A stretch of 64,000 nt of DNA from Ruegeria sp. THAF33 (GCF_009363615.1 NZ_CP045384.1:3258501-3322500), one strand, 5' to 3'; shown: positions 26,340 to 35,428, numbered from the stretch's first letter. Notes: generated from the sequence alone by a model not told the origin. Translations and numbers: made by a program.

Positions 26340-27833
26340 ATGCTGTGGTCACTGTTTAAGATCCTCGTTTTTGTTGCGATTATCGGCCTGCTGGCGTTGG
26401 GCGGTCACTTCCTGATGCAAACCAGTGGCGGGGTTCAGATTACCGTCGCGGGCACGGAATTCACGCTGGGGCCGCTTCAGTCAGTGATCGCGCTGGCTGT
26501 ATTGGTTTTTGCGGTCTGGCTGTTTTTCAAGTTGCTCAGCCTGCTGATCGCAACGCTGAAATTCCTGAACGGTGACGAAACGGCCCTGTCTCGGTATTTT
26601 GACCGCAATCGCCAGCAAAAGGGATACCAGGCGCTGGCTGATGGTCTGTTGGCGCTGGCCTCGGGCGAAGGCCGCGTGGCGATGACCAAAGCCAGCAAGG
26701 CCGAAAAACTGCTGAACAAGCCCGAGCTTACCGACCTGCTGGTGGCACAGGCCGCCGAGATGACCGGGGATACGAAAAAGGCATCGGATACTTATAAAAA
26801 ACTGGTGACCAACAGCGCCACCCGTTTCGTTGGCGTGCGCGGGATCATGAAGCAGAAGCTGGCCGAAGGTGATGATGAAACGGCCCGCAAACTGGCCGAG
26901 AAGGCCCTGGCGATCAAACCACGTCATGAAGAAACGCAGGACGTTCTGCTGAACCTGCAAACCAAGGCGCAGGATTGGGCCGGTGCCCGTTCGACCCTGA
27001 CGGCCAAGCTGAAAGCCGGGTATTTGCCGCGCGATGTCTTCAAACGGCGTGACGCGGTTTTGGCCTTGTCCGAAGCCAAGGGAATTCTGGACGAAGGTGC
27101 GACGGTCGAACAGCAGGAGCGCGCGATTGAAGCCAATCGCCTGTCGCCTGATTTGGTGCCTGCCGCTGCCATGGCGGCCCGCGCGTATATCGCCAAAGGC
27201 AAACCCCGGGCCGCAACCAAGATTCTGAAAAAAGCATGGGAGGCGCAGCCGCATCCGGATCTGGCCCATGCCTTCGCCGACGTCGTGCCGGATGAAACCC
27301 CCGACCAACGGATCAAGCGGTTCACCGCGCTGACCCGGATTCACCCCGAGAACATGGAAACGCGTCTGATACTGGCCGAATTGAACATCGTGGCCGAGGA
27401 CTTCCCCGAAGCCCGCCGTGCGCTGGGCGATGTGGTCGAAACGCAGGGTGATGCGCGCGCCTATACGTTGATGGCCGCTATCGAACGGGGCGAGGGGGCT
27501 TCGGACGCCATTGTGCAAGGCTGGTTGGCCAAAGCGCTGAATGCGCCGCGTGGTCCGCAATGGGTGTGCACCAGTTGCCATGATATCCAACCTGAATGGG
27601 GACCGGTCTGCCAGAACTGCGGCAGCTTCGACACGCTCAGCTGGCAGACACCACAAACACCCGAAATCGCAAGCGCGACCGGCGTACATATGTTGCCTTT
27701 GATCGTTGGTGCGCTCGAAGATCAATCCGAAGAGCCTGAAGTCATGGAGCCCGCGGACGAGGACGATGTGGTCGAAGTGACACCAGAGTCGGCAGAGGTG
27801 GCAGACGAAGCCGAGGTTCAAAAGCAGGCCTGA
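26340..27833 (+). CDS. hemY: HemY-like TPR membrane protein with C-terminal zinc ribbon
   Basis: 497 residues. Two membrane segments (about 5-25 and 46-70) form the HemY_N region, and TPR-like helices follow to about residue 400 (for example NKPELTDLLVAQAAEMTGDT and MAARAYIAKGKPRAATKIL). A CTSC-x10-CQNC zinc ribbon (Cys410, 413, 424, 427) and an acidic tail close the protein. The name hemY is historical and the role in tetrapyrrole metabolism is uncertain. It starts 10 bases after the Mic60-like gene and so is in one operon with it and hemD. Confidence 0.85.
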   Translation: MLWSLFKILVFVAIIGLLALGGHFLMQTSGGVQITVAGTEFTLGPLQSVIALAVLVFAVWLFFKLLSLLIATLKFLNGDETALSRYFDRNRQQKGYQALADGLLALASGEGRVAMTKASKAEKLLNKPELTDLLVAQAAEMTGDTKKASDTYKKLVTNSATRFVGVRGIMKQKLAEGDDETARKLAEKALAIKPRHEETQDVLLNLQTKAQDWAGARSTLTAKLKAGYLPRDVFKRRDAVLALSEAKGILDEGATVEQQERAIEANRLSPDLVPAAAMAARAYIAKGKPRAATKILKKAWEAQPHPDLAHAFADVVPDETPDQRIKRFTALTRIHPENMETRLILAELNIVAEDFPEARRALGDVVETQGDARAYTLMAAIERGEGASDAIVQGWLAKALNAPRGPQWVCTSCHDIQPEWGPVCQNCGSFDTLSWQTPQTPEIASATGVHMLPLIVGALEDQSEEPEVMEPADEDDVVEVTPESAEVADEAEVQKQA

Positions 27834-28175
27834 GCCCTGCAACGTCTGTTTTTGCCTGCTTGCGCTCATTGAGATTGATGCGACGCCGCGCTTTTTTGGT
27901 GAAGCCTAACCGGACGCCAGTGGTCCGAAGGGTCGTGCTTTTTCGTCTCTCTCAGCGGCTTGTCGACGCGTTGGCGGCCTCTTGCATTTTCAGGCTGTGT
28001 TGGCCGCTTCCTCCGCAAAGCAGCCGTTTAATAAAGGCGTAGTTAACGTCCGAGATGCGGTCAAAAAGGCCGTTCACGTTCATCGTTTCGAAGTATAATT
28101 TCAATCCAAATTGGACGTTTAACTGGTGTCTATTTTCCAGCAGTATTGGGATGAAGTCGGCATCTGAATTCTGCC
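27834..28175. other. Intergenic stretch between hemY and the TetR gene
   Basis: No convincing gene, RNA or repeat seen. The open frame from 27,860 (60 codons) has no family look and no ribosome site. No copy of the tRNA-Leu 3' end was found here, although this would be the far edge of any tRNA-targeted insertion. Confidence 0.5.
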
Positions 28176-28763
28176 TCAGTTTTTTGGTAAGTACCGATCC
28201 AACAGAGCATCGACCAACCCTTCCTGAAGTTGGTAACCAGTGGCTTTGTCCACTCGCAAAATGTCTTCCAGAATAATAAGTTGTTCCATGCCCGTCGTCA
28301 TGGACAATCGCTTTGCCAGGTCGTCAATTTCCTTAGGCTTCATCAATGGCTGAACTGGTGCAAGTGCTTCCGAAAAAGCCGCCACTCTTCTGGCGCCACG
28401 CATTTTGACAGTTCCATCTTCAAGTGATGCCTTGAGTGATTCAGCAAGAAACTGCCGGAAGTGCGCCTCATGAACCCGAGAAAAATCCAGATAGTATCGC
28501 GCTACAGCATGTACGCGGCTCCTGACGTTATTCAGCCCCTCGAGAAGTTCTGAAGTTGGAGTAACTTCAAGATCGAGCGTCGCATCCAAAGCCAAGACAC
28601 TTGGATCAGAAAAGTAACGATAGACCGTCGCACGACTGGTTTTGGCACGCTCAGCGACTTTTGCCAGCGTGACTTCTTTGCCTTCCGACATCAAGTCACG
28701 TGCAGCTGAAAGAAGTGCTTCTCGTGTTCGATTAATTTGATTTGTACGCGACGCCAATACCAA
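28176..28763 (-). CDS. TetR/AcrR family regulator (first)
   Basis: A 195-residue repressor-type protein. The N-terminal helix-turn-helix is TLAKVAERAKTSRATVYRYF at about residues 32-51; the rest is an all-alpha ligand-binding domain. No ATG is usable: the frame starts with TTG at 28,763, or with a second TTG two codons in that has a better spaced AAAAGG. It is divergent from a cupin gene across a palindrome (28,771-28,807), which probably is its operator and controls both genes. The ligand is unknown. Confidence 0.85.
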   Translation of the reverse strand: MVLASRTNQINRTREALLSAARDLMSEGKEVTLAKVAERAKTSRATVYRYFSDPSVLALDATLDLEVTPTSELLEGLNNVRSRVHAVARYYLDFSRVHEAHFRQFLAESLKASLEDGTVKMRGARRVAAFSEALAPVQPLMKPKEIDDLAKRLSMTTGMEQLIILEDILRVDKATGYQLQEGLVDALLDRYLPKN

Positions 28764-28770
28764 GCCTTTT

Positions 28771-28807
28771 ATGATACACTTGTCTCATTAGTAGATATAT
28801 GTATCAT
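28771..28807. promoter_or_regulatory. Inverted repeat between TetR and cupin genes (candidate operator)
   Basis: ATGATACA (28,771-28,778) and TGTATCAT (28,800-28,807) form perfect 8-base arms separated by 21 bases, centred between the two divergent genes. This is where a TetR repressor would be expected to act. Confidence 0.6.
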
Positions 28808-28843
28808 AAGGGCAGTGTGTTTCAAGTAAAGGGAGTTGAAGTA

Positions 28844-29317
28844 ATGGCTGAACCTCGCCCGCGAATTTATCATCTTCTAGGAAACCTTCTGACCTTTCAC
28901 GCCTTTCCCAGTGAGACCGGAGATCGTTGCACAATCGTTGAGATAAAGACGGCGCCGGGTGCCGGTGCGCCACCCAATCATCATGCTGGCGAAGACGAGA
29001 GCTTCTATGTGCTCGATGGTGAATTCGAGTTCTTTGTGAATGGTGAGACAATCAGCGCAAAAAGTGGTGACTTCGTCAAAGTTCCGGACGGCGCAGTGCA
29101 TGCCTTTACATGTACTGGGGAACGGCCTGGCCGGCTACTTTGCATAAACGCACCTGGCGCGATGCATGATACTTTCTTTACTGAAGCTGGCGAAGCAATG
29201 CCTGACGGTACGACAGACATTCCGGCGCCAGATGGACCGCCAGACATTCCGGCAATCATGGCCGTAGCAGACCGAGCAGGAATGACGATCTTGGTGCCTG
29301 CAGAAGTTCCCAGCTAA
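28844..29317 (+). CDS. Cupin domain protein
   Basis: A 157-residue single-domain cupin. Motif 1 is PPNHHAGEDESFYVLDGEFEF (metal ligands His-His-Glu), motif 2 is PDGAVHAFTC. A C-terminal extension of about 50 residues, with CINAPGAMHDTFFTEAGEA, follows the pattern of cupins related to quercetin or similar dioxygenases. The ATG at 28,844 has AAAGGGAG about 10 bases before it. Regulated probably by the divergent TetR. Substrate unknown. Confidence 0.85.
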   Translation: MAEPRPRIYHLLGNLLTFHAFPSETGDRCTIVEIKTAPGAGAPPNHHAGEDESFYVLDGEFEFFVNGETISAKSGDFVKVPDGAVHAFTCTGERPGRLLCINAPGAMHDTFFTEAGEAMPDGTTDIPAPDGPPDIPAIMAVADRAGMTILVPAEVPS

Positions 29318-29576
29318 CGAACGCGCCCGTATAATTCCAGGTTGAGAAACGGAAGTATTGGACTGAAAACTCTGCTATAGACCCTATCTGGTACCACTAG
29401 CTCAATCCCAAGCCAGTATTCACGACGAAACCTTGCGATTGTGGATAGCGGACATTCGCTGCGCTGTCCAAAATGTCTTCTATGTGAACCAGAGCAATCG
29501 TTTAGGCATAGGCGTGATAGCGGCTTAGATTGTCTGCTATCTGTGCTAGGTTAAGTTCGTTTTGGCGTGAGAACGC

Positions 29577-30218
29577 TCAATTCAGCATTCTTTCCGAAAC
29601 GTCCTCAAGAAGGGTATGAAGATCGAAGTCTTCGCCTTTCTCAGCAAGCCCTTTGTCATGCAGAATGAAGGACAGACCGTGCACGAAACTCCACAACAGA
29701 AAACCACGGCGGCGAACTTCGTCTGTGATTCCCGGTTCACCGAGACACTTTGCTACCTCAGTTAAAAGAATCCCGAAACTTTGCTGGCCACCTTCCTCCA
29801 ACCGGGGATCCGCGATGCGATCTGTGAAGCCGCCAAATTTCAGTCTGAAGATCCCGGGTTCATTTAATGCGAAGGCAACATACTCCATCCCGATGGCAGT
29901 AACGCGCTCGGGAGATCCTTCGGGAACGCCTTCCAGTGCGGCAAGCATTTTGTCTCGGTGCCGATCCATTCCTTCCAGAACAGTGGCGACCAACATTTCT
30001 GTCTTGTCTTTGAAGTGCTTGTAAGGTGCCGCGGTTGAAACGCCCGCGCGTCTGCACGCCTCGGATACAGAAAAACTGTCGGGTCCTTTTTCTTCAACCA
30101 ACTGTCGGGTTGCTTCGATCAGTGCAGCGCGGAGATCGCCATGATGATAGGCTTTCTTGCCCACCGATTGACCGGTTGCCTGGCTGATTGTTGAGTGACT
30201 TTTTTCTATGCTGGTCAT
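29577..30218 (-). CDS. TetR/AcrR family regulator with WHG-type C-terminal domain (second)
   Basis: 213 residues. The helix-turn-helix is SVSEACRRAGVSTAAPYKHF (about residues 50-69). The C-terminal region with GMEYVAFALNEPGIFRLKF and FLLWSFVHGLSFI is the TetR_C_WHG type. It is divergent from an RND efflux operon, and a perfect palindrome at 30,265-30,280 lies between them, so it very probably represses that operon and itself in the absence of a drug-like ligand (inference). Confidence 0.88.
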   Translation of the reverse strand: MTSIEKSHSTISQATGQSVGKKAYHHGDLRAALIEATRQLVEEKGPDSFSVSEACRRAGVSTAAPYKHFKDKTEMLVATVLEGMDRHRDKMLAALEGVPEGSPERVTAIGMEYVAFALNEPGIFRLKFGGFTDRIADPRLEEGGQQSFGILLTEVAKCLGEPGITDEVRRRGFLLWSFVHGLSFILHDKGLAEKGEDFDLHTLLEDVSERMLN

Positions 30219-30264
30219 GATCCAACATGTGCCAGATCACGTATCTCTTGTCAAAGTGAGAACT

Positions 30265-30280
30265 TCTAACATATGTTAGA
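30265..30280. promoter_or_regulatory. Perfect 16-bp palindrome, candidate TetR operator
   Basis: TCTAACATATGTTAGA reads the same on both strands and sits between the divergent TetR gene and the RND adaptor gene. A second inverted repeat GTTAG-AGATG-CTAAC (30,275-30,289) overlaps it, and a related half-site AACATGTG lies at about 30,224. Confidence 0.7.
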
Positions 30281-30305
30281 GATGCTAACTTGATGAGGTC
30301 CGCAA

Positions 30306-31466
30306 ATGCCAAGTCCCGCGAAATACTTTACTGAAAAGACCAAGCCGAGCCTCTTTTTGCGTGTTTTACGCGGTACCGTGCGTGTCGGGGTGACCGTTAG
30401 CTTCATAGGTGTTGCAGCGGCCGCAGTTTACTTCGGTGCATCGGAGCTGACGCGCAGAGCAGATGCTGTACCGGCGCCAGATGCCGCTGCCGCAACCCCG
30501 GTCTCCGCCACACCAATCACGTCCGAAAGCGCCTACACAGTCGACCGTGTATTCATCGGTCAGGTCGAGCCTCAGCGTTCGGCAGATATCTCTTTCGAGT
30601 TGAATGGGACGCTTGATCAAATTCAGGTGGATGAGGGTGACGAGGTTGCTAAGGGCCAACTTCTCGCAACGTTGGACGTAGCTCTGTTGGAGGTTGAACG
30701 CGACCGACTGACAGCATCTCGTGATGCCATTGCAGCCCAGCTTTCATTTGCCGAGAAAACGGTCGAGCGAAACGCGAAACTCATCGAACAAGGCTTTACC
30801 AGTCAAGCTCGCCTAGATGAGGCAGTTTCCAGACAAGATGAATTGTTGTCTAGAATTGGGGAACTGGATGCAGCGCTGCGGGACGTAACCGTTCGGATCG
30901 AAAAATCCAGCATTGAGGCTCCGTTTTCTGGTCAAATAACCGCGCGACACGTCGACGGCGGTGAAACTCTGCGCTCGGGTGAACTGGTTCTGGGTATGGT
31001 CGAGGTCGTGTCGCCGCAGATTCGGATCGGTATCCCACTCGACGTTGACCCGGCGCTTCTGACAGATGTTGAAATCGAGATCGCTGGTCAAAGCTATCGG
31101 GCTAACCTTGCAACCTTGCGGCCGGACATTGATCCGGTAACCCGCACCAGAACCGCACTTTTCGATCTGAGGAACGCGCCGGACGTTGCCTTCGGGCAGA
31201 CCGCTCGTGTGCATATAATTGATCCCGTACAGAGTGCGGGAATCTGGGTGCCCACGACATCCTTGAAAGAAGGTACGCGTGGGCAATGGACACTGCTGGT
31301 TGCTGACGCGCAGAAGACTGTGCGCCTGGCGACGGTCGAAGTTCTGCATGCTGAAGATGACCGTGTCTTTGTGCGTGGCACGTTTCCGGAAGGCACCGTC
31401 CTGATCGATCAGGGGCCGCAGCGCGTAACCGTTGGTCAGCGCGTCGCCTTCAACACTGGCGAGTAA
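30306..31466 (+). CDS. RND efflux periplasmic adaptor (membrane fusion protein)
   Basis: 386 residues with an uncleaved or cleaved N-terminal hydrophobic segment (about residues 26-46). The lipoyl halves are DISFELNGTLDQIQVDEGDE and IEKSSIEAPFSGQITARHVD, separated by a coiled-coil hairpin (about 120-195); a beta-barrel and membrane-proximal domain follow. It links the inner-membrane RND pump to an outer-membrane channel. No TolC-type gene is in this unit. It ends 12 bases before the permease gene. Confidence 0.92.
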   Translation: MPSPAKYFTEKTKPSLFLRVLRGTVRVGVTVSFIGVAAAAVYFGASELTRRADAVPAPDAAAATPVSATPITSESAYTVDRVFIGQVEPQRSADISFELNGTLDQIQVDEGDEVAKGQLLATLDVALLEVERDRLTASRDAIAAQLSFAEKTVERNAKLIEQGFTSQARLDEAVSRQDELLSRIGELDAALRDVTVRIEKSSIEAPFSGQITARHVDGGETLRSGELVLGMVEVVSPQIRIGIPLDVDPALLTDVEIEIAGQSYRANLATLRPDIDPVTRTRTALFDLRNAPDVAFGQTARVHIIDPVQSAGIWVPTTSLKEGTRGQWTLLVADAQKTVRLATVEVLHAEDDRVFVRGTFPEGTVLIDQGPQRVTVGQRVAFNTGE

Positions 31467-31478
31467 CGGAGCAATCTG

Positions 31479-34400
31479 ATGGAAACTCTTACCTTTCGCC
31501 ACCCCCGGCTGGTTGCCCTCATCATTTTGGTGCTTGTATCTGCAGGTCTGTCTTCGTTCCTGTCGCTGGGACGGCAGGAAGACCCAACGATTACCAACCT
31601 CTTCGCAACTGTGACAACGCAGTTCCCGGGTGCAGACCCTGAACGGGTCGAAGCGTTGGTTACCGCAGAAATCGAAGAAGAGCTTCGGAAAATTGCCGAG
31701 GTGGATGAAATCAGCTCTGTATCCCGGTCGGGCGTATCGGTCGTTTCGGTAGAGTTGCTGGAGACGCTGGATGAAGCAACCATTGAGCAGGTTTGGGCCG
31801 AAGCTCGGGATGCCGTTGAAGATGCTCGACAGAACTTTCCGAGTGGAGTGTTGCCGCCGGAATTCGATGCCGAGGGTATTTCTGCCTATTCTGCTGTCAT
31901 TGCCGTTGCGGCCGAGGACCCCGACTTTCCGTTAACTTTGCTGTCGCGGCATGCCGAAGCTCTGGGTGACAGGCTGCGCGCGATACCCTCTACGCGAGCC
32001 GTGGACTATTTCGGTCAGCCGGAAGAAGAAGTGCTCGTAAATGTCGATATGGACAAGGCCGCTGCGCTTGGGCTCAGCGCTGCCGAGATCTCCCAGCGGA
32101 TTGCAGAAGCAGATGGGAAGGTTAAATCCGGGCGGTTGCAGTCCGATGTCGACCTGACAATAGGCATAAGCGGAGAAATTGAGACTTTGGACCGCATTCG
32201 AAGCATCGTCCTGCGAGAAAACGCAGACGGTGCCGTGGTGCAGCTCGGAGATATTGCCAGCGTAGACCGGGGCGCGCGCAAACCGCAGCCCTCAATCGCG
32301 TTTGCCAACGGAAAGCCCTCGGTTTTGATAGGAGTTCTGGCGCAGGACGGGGTACAGATCGACCGTTGGACGGGCTTTCTTCGGGATGAGCTTGAGGCCG
32401 GCGCCGCATCGGTACCTTTGGGCATGCAGGAAATACTGCTGTTTGATCAAAGCGAGTACACGACGGATCGTTTGTCAGAGGTTGGGATCAACATGGCCAT
32501 TGGCGTGGCACTGGTCGTGGCAGTTTTGTTTGTTACGTTGGGGGTTCGGGCAGCTGGGATTGTGGCTTTGGTATTGCCGGTTGTCTCATTGGCAACTCTG
32601 GCGACGATGAACATGATTGGATTGCCAATTCATCAGATGTCCGTGACGGGCCTGATTGTTGCCCTCGGTCTGCTCGTTGACGCAGCCATCGTCATGACCG
32701 ATGAAATTCGACGTCGTCTGCAGGATGGGATGGATCGGCTTGCAGCCGTACGGGATGCTGTTCGCCGGTTGGCCGCTCCATTGCTGGCATCGACTGTCAC
32801 AACGGCGCTTGCTTTCACACCGATGATCTTGCTGCCGGGACCCGCGGGTGACTTTGTCGGTGCTATTGCTATCGCCGTGGTGCTTATGCTTGTCTGGTCG
32901 CTGGTTGTGGCCTTGACGGTGACTCCGGCGATTGCGGGCTGGTTGCTGTCCGATCGCCCAGACGCAGGAATGCTGAGTCGCGGCATCAGTATCCCGCCGC
33001 TTTCCCGCTTGTTCGAGGCCTCAATCCGATTGTCCGTTGCCAATCCGGTGCGATCCATCGCCTTGGCACTGGTCTTGCCCGTGCTTGGCTTCGCGGCCTT
33101 TCCAACGCTTACTGCGCAATTCTTCCCGGGCGTCGACCGAAACCAGTTCTATATCGAGGTCGACATGCCGGGTGGAACATCAATTTCCACCACCGAAGCG
33201 ACCGCACGCCAGATTGACGAAATGCTACTGGCAGATGAAGGTGTTAAGAGTGTCTACTGGACGGTCGGAGAGTCCGGCCCGGCATTCTACTACAACATCG
33301 TTGGCAACCGTTCACGCGAGCCCGGTTTTGCACAGGCCATGATCACGACCGACACGGCCGACGATGCGGCCCGCCTTGTTGGAGCGTTGCAGAGCCGTCT
33401 GGATATCGACTTTCCTGACGCACAGATCATCGTGCGCAATCTTGTTCAGGGTCCTCCGGTCGCCGCACCGGTTGAAGTCAAAATTCAGGGGCAGGACATC
33501 TCGGTATTACGTAATCTGGGCGACGAGGTGCGTTCAGTAATGGCCAATCTCGATCTGGTGACGCAGGCGCGTGCCAGTGTGAACGGCGGCAACCCTCAAA
33601 TCCGGTTCGAGATTGATGAGGTCAAAGCCCGTTTGCTGGGGCTGGACGTGGCGGATATAGCGGGTCAGCTGGACACGGCGCTTGTTGGCATCACCGGTGG
33701 GTCACTGATCGAAGGGACTGAGCAGTTGCCGGTGCGCGTTCGTTTGGGTGACGAGGTGCGATCAGATCTAAGCGCGATTGTCAGTATGCCCATTCTACTG
33801 CCGAACGCTGCCGAAATATCCGCGACCGGAGTTTTCCCCGCCGTACCTTTGTCGGAACTAGCCAGACCCATAATCGAACCTGCGGAAAGCGTCATAACCC
33901 GAACGGATGGCGTGCGAGAAAACACCATACAGGCGTTTATCGTACCCGGTGTTTTACCGGAAGAGGCTTTGCAGGACATATTGGAAGCGCTTGATGCGTC
34001 CGGGTTTGTGTTGCCGCAAGGCTATTCGATGTCCTTAGGCGGCGACAGTGATGCCCGATCCAATACCGTGGGAAATTTGCTCGCCTCTGTCGGGTTGATC
34101 GTCACACTCTCCATCGCGACGATCGTTCTGACCTTCAACTCGTTCCGGCTGACCCTTGTGACCTTGGTCGTGTGCGTGTTGTCTGCAGGCCTTTCACTGC
34201 TGTCGCTGGCAGTCATGCAATTCCCGTTCGGAATAACGGCAATCATCGGGGTGATCGGCTCAATAGGGGTTTCGATCAACGCGGCGATCATTATTTTGAC
34301 CGGGTTACAACAAGACAGAGAGGCCAGCCAGGGAGATCGCGCAGCCATGGCTCGCGTAGTTACTGGTTCCAGCCGTCACATTGTTTCGACAACGGTCACG

Positions 34401-34622
34401 ACCTTTGGCGGCTTCCTACCCCTGATATTGGGTGGAGGTGCATTTTGGCCACCATTCGCCGTAGCAATCGCAGGCGGTGTTCTGTTATCAACCGTTGTAT
34501 CTTTCTACTTCACCCCTCCCGTGTTCGCTTTGGTGTATCGTAGAACACTCAACAAACAACGTCTGGCCAAAAACCGCCATTCCGAACCACGCGAAGCCGT
34601 TGTCGCGCTGGTGGCGGAATGA
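31479..34622 (+). CDS. RND family efflux permease
   Basis: A 1047-residue AcrB-type proton-driven pump with 12 membrane segments and two large periplasmic loops. It begins METLTFRHPRLVALIILVLV. The membrane segment 4 motif is GLLVDAAIVMTDEI; most pumps have Asp-Asp or Asp-Asn here, so one of the two usual acidic relay residues is Ala. GGDSDARSNTVGNLLASVG and FPFGITAIIGVIGSIGVSIN mark the second half. Substrate range cannot be told from sequence. Regulated by the divergent TetR gene (inference). Confidence 0.92.
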   Translation: METLTFRHPRLVALIILVLVSAGLSSFLSLGRQEDPTITNLFATVTTQFPGADPERVEALVTAEIEEELRKIAEVDEISSVSRSGVSVVSVELLETLDEATIEQVWAEARDAVEDARQNFPSGVLPPEFDAEGISAYSAVIAVAAEDPDFPLTLLSRHAEALGDRLRAIPSTRAVDYFGQPEEEVLVNVDMDKAAALGLSAAEISQRIAEADGKVKSGRLQSDVDLTIGISGEIETLDRIRSIVLRENADGAVVQLGDIASVDRGARKPQPSIAFANGKPSVLIGVLAQDGVQIDRWTGFLRDELEAGAASVPLGMQEILLFDQSEYTTDRLSEVGINMAIGVALVVAVLFVTLGVRAAGIVALVLPVVSLATLATMNMIGLPIHQMSVTGLIVALGLLVDAAIVMTDEIRRRLQDGMDRLAAVRDAVRRLAAPLLASTVTTALAFTPMILLPGPAGDFVGAIAIAVVLMLVWSLVVALTVTPAIAGWLLSDRPDAGMLSRGISIPPLSRLFEASIRLSVANPVRSIALALVLPVLGFAAFPTLTAQFFPGVDRNQFYIEVDMPGGTSISTTEATARQIDEMLLADEGVKSVYWTVGESGPAFYYNIVGNRSREPGFAQAMITTDTADDAARLVGALQSRLDIDFPDAQIIVRNLVQGPPVAAPVEVKIQGQDISVLRNLGDEVRSVMANLDLVTQARASVNGGNPQIRFEIDEVKARLLGLDVADIAGQLDTALVGITGGSLIEGTEQLPVRVRLGDEVRSDLSAIVSMPILLPNAAEISATGVFPAVPLSELARPIIEPAESVITRTDGVRENTIQAFIVPGVLPEEALQDILEALDASGFVLPQGYSMSLGGDSDARSNTVGNLLASVGLIVTLSIATIVLTFNSFRLTLVTLVVCVLSAGLSLLSLAVMQFPFGITAIIGVIGSIGVSINAAIIILTGLQQDREASQGDRAAMARVVTGSSRHIVSTTVTTFGGFLPLILGGGAFWPPFAVAIAGGVLLSTVVSFYFTPPVFALVYRRTLNKQRLAKNRHSEPREAVVALVAE

Positions 34623-35140
34623 GAATTGCGCCTACTTCTCCTTGTGAGTTGGTGTGGTTCAAAGCCGCCGTTGTTCGAAGTAAGAGTCAAGTTCTGCTGT
34701 GGGCCGAACGCCGGATTTTGCAGTGTCTGGTTTCTGCGCGTTGACGTCGTTATCGCGGACTGCAGCACCTGGTTACTTTGTGGCCGGATCGGAAATTTGC
34801 TCTACTGAGATGCACTACTGCTTTGCGGTGCTTTTCCGTCAGTGACCCGCTTGCGCCGGTTGTGCGGAGGATACGACTCATAATCGATTTGGGCTATCCG
34901 TCTCGTTGTAGATTGCGCAGCCTTGGCTTTGATCATTAGGACCATTGAAACGGGCGGAACAACCATAACTAAACCTAACAACTCGGTTGCAGTCAGCGGA
35001 CGATTCTGCCGAAGCTTGGAAGCTGCGCGATACCAACCAATACCTACAGATCTATCTGCGAAAAGTCGGGAGATAAATCAGGGGGGTATTTTGATGCCCG
35101 CAAAGAAAATTTTTGTGTTTCAACATCTTGCGGGGAGATA
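34623..35140. other. Intergenic stretch between RND operon and tRNA-Leu
   Basis: About 520 bases with no convincing gene. A 54-codon minus-strand frame (34,802-34,966), starting MVVPPVSMVLMIKAKAAQ, has one hydrophobic stretch, and the frame stays open further upstream without a good start; it could be a gene remnant. CCCGCAA (35,097) and TTGCGGG (35,128) can pair downstream of the tRNA on its strand. Confidence 0.45.
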
Positions 35141-35227
35141 TGGTGCCCAGGAGAGGACTCGAACCTCCACGTCCATACGGACACTAGCACCTGAAGCTAG
35201 CGCGTCTACCAATTCCGCCACCTGGGC
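35141..35227 (-). tRNA. tRNA-Leu (CAG anticodon)
   Basis: Read on the minus strand the gene begins GCCCAGGTGGCGGAATTGGT and ends CTGGGCACCA. The acceptor stem GCCCAGG pairs with CCTGGGC; the anticodon stem CTAGC-TTCAGGT-GCTAG gives anticodon CAG, which reads CUG. The long variable arm (TGTCCGTATGGACG) and GGTTCGAGTCC T-arm are those of a class II leucine tRNA. CCA is encoded. Confidence 0.97.
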
Positions 35228-35428
35228 AGGTGTCGTGGAGGGGCGTTTAAGCCTAGTCGCGGGGGGCGTCAACCAGATTCGGTGAGATTTTTTTAAGTTT
35301 TTTGAATTCGGTTCCCGGCCGGTGTTTTCCACGCATGGTTTTCCACGCCGTCGCGGCGAATTAGCGCCTTGTTTGACTGGCCTGCGGGCGCTAGTTCTAG
35401 GGCGCAATTTCTCAGCAGGAGCCCTCTC

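Noticed and set aside
26481..27869. A 462-codon minus-strand open frame
   Set aside because: Antisense to the hemY gene and without any domain-like motif.
27834..28175. Left attachment site of a tRNA-Leu-targeted island
   Set aside because: I looked for a copy of the tRNA 3' end (TGGTGCCCAGGAGAGG) and found none, and there is no integrase gene.
34802..34966. 54-codon minus-strand frame with one hydrophobic stretch
   Set aside because: No ribosome site and no known family; kept only as a possible remnant in the gap entry.
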